This document shows positions 5,751-6,047 of a stretch of DNA of 6,047 nucleotides, one piece after another. The notes below the pieces were generated by a model that worked only from the letters and a program-made list of their open reading frames with translations, was not told the DNA's origin and searched no databases. Origin of the DNA: JAQGMO01 sp050954505 (lineage in GTDB: Bacteria > Pseudomonadota > Gammaproteobacteria > Burkholderiales > Burkholderiaceae_D). The translations under genes and the position numbers were made by a program. Every line of letters begins with the position of its first letter. Position 1 is the first letter of the stretch. The stretch is from positions 1-6,047 of the forward strand of contig JBPBPY010000496.1 of assembly GCA_050954505.1 (NCBI GenBank), read 5' to 3'.

Positions 5751-5971
5751 TTTTTTCTGCGATCATTCGTCCCGGAATCTGTGCGCTGGCAGTCTGCGCA
5801 GCGAAAAGCACGATGGCGCAGTACGGTTCGGCACCACAACCTGCCCATGATTCCCCGTGCACGGGCGACAGCGCCAGAATTGCTTGTCTCCCCGACCTTT
5901 GTGTTTCGCTGCAGCGCGGCTTCTGCAGACCCTGGCCCACTTTGCTCACCAACGAATTGACTGTATTGCCA
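5751..5971. other. Intergenic stretch without a supported gene
   Basis: Together with 5630-5750 this gives over 300 bases lacking a convincing gene. Beyond the FNR-like site and the TTAAC/GTTAA repeat, I see no supported coding, RNA, repeat or terminator signal here. Open frames crossing it on the minus strand have no good start signal and atypical codon use. Confidence 0.5.
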
Positions 5972-6047
5972 ATGCTGACCGTGTATCTTTTTTCACAACG
6001 CCTGCCACGCTTTTTTCATTTGACCCTGGCACTCGTGCTGTACCTGC
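5972..6047 (+). CDS. Possible start of a membrane protein, cut by the window end
   Basis: An open frame from ATG 5972 to the window edge gives 25 codons. It reads MLTVYLFSQRLPRFF followed by a hydrophobic run HLTLALVLYL, as in the first membrane helix of a small integral membrane protein; a VanZ-like protein is one guess. No clear ribosome binding site precedes the ATG, and the frame stays open upstream to TTG 5957 and beyond. Too short to identify. Confidence 0.33.
   Translation, partial: MLTVYLFSQRLPRFFHLTLALVLYL

Noticed and set aside
5626..5952. Minus-strand 108-codon frame whose TGA overlaps the ATG of the 106-residue membrane protein
   Set aside because: The ATGA overlap is suggestive, but the frame lacks a convincing ribosome binding site. 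Its last 45 or so codons have low G/C at third positions, unlike the clear genes here, and it runs through the FNR-like site and the TTAAC/GTTAA repeat. It reads as promoter DNA.

Overview
The window is GC-rich, with strong G/C preference at third codon positions in the large genes. The gene content is typical of Betaproteobacteria: a dCache-type hybrid histidine kinase, a GT4 glycosyltransferase, an Ala/Lys-rich secreted small protein and a small lipoprotein. Oxalobacteraceae/Burkholderiales is my best guess. It rests on recognising protein style and codon use, not on any marker gene.

Layout, left to right. (1) 69-2300, + strand: a 743-residue membrane-bound hybrid sensor kinase with an extracytoplasmic dCache-like sensor, HAMP-like linker, HisKA, HATPase_c and a C-terminal receiver. 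(2) 2337-3575, - strand and convergent with the kinase: a GT-B fold family 4 glycosyltransferase, separated from it by a strong GC hairpin. (3) 3704-4009, + strand: a 101-residue secreted Ala/Lys-rich protein built on 11-residue repeats, with a Cys pair and a good intrinsic terminator downstream. (4) 4177-4329, - strand: a very small (50-residue) lipoprotein. (5) 4565-5248, + strand: a 227-residue uncharacterised protein with a winged-helix-like N-terminus, a Pro/Ala-rich linker and a helical C-terminus. It is divergent from the lipoprotein across a palindrome-rich intergenic stretch. (6) 5309-5629, - strand: a 106-residue single-pass membrane protein with a strong ribosome binding site and an FNR-like palindrome upstream. 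(7) 5972-end, + strand: possibly the start of a membrane protein cut by the window edge.

The genes form no obvious operon. Every neighbouring pair whose order can be read is convergent or divergent, so each gene is probably its own transcription unit. Four of the products (kinase, secreted protein, lipoprotein, small membrane protein) are envelope-directed, and the glycosyltransferase probably builds a surface glycan. Nothing in the sequence ties them into one pathway. I see no CRISPR array, insertion sequence, phage gene, tRNA or rRNA, and no convincing undescribed multi-gene system. The items most worth checking are the FNR-like site, the palindromes at 4409-4477, the hendecad-repeat secreted protein and the tiny lipoprotein.
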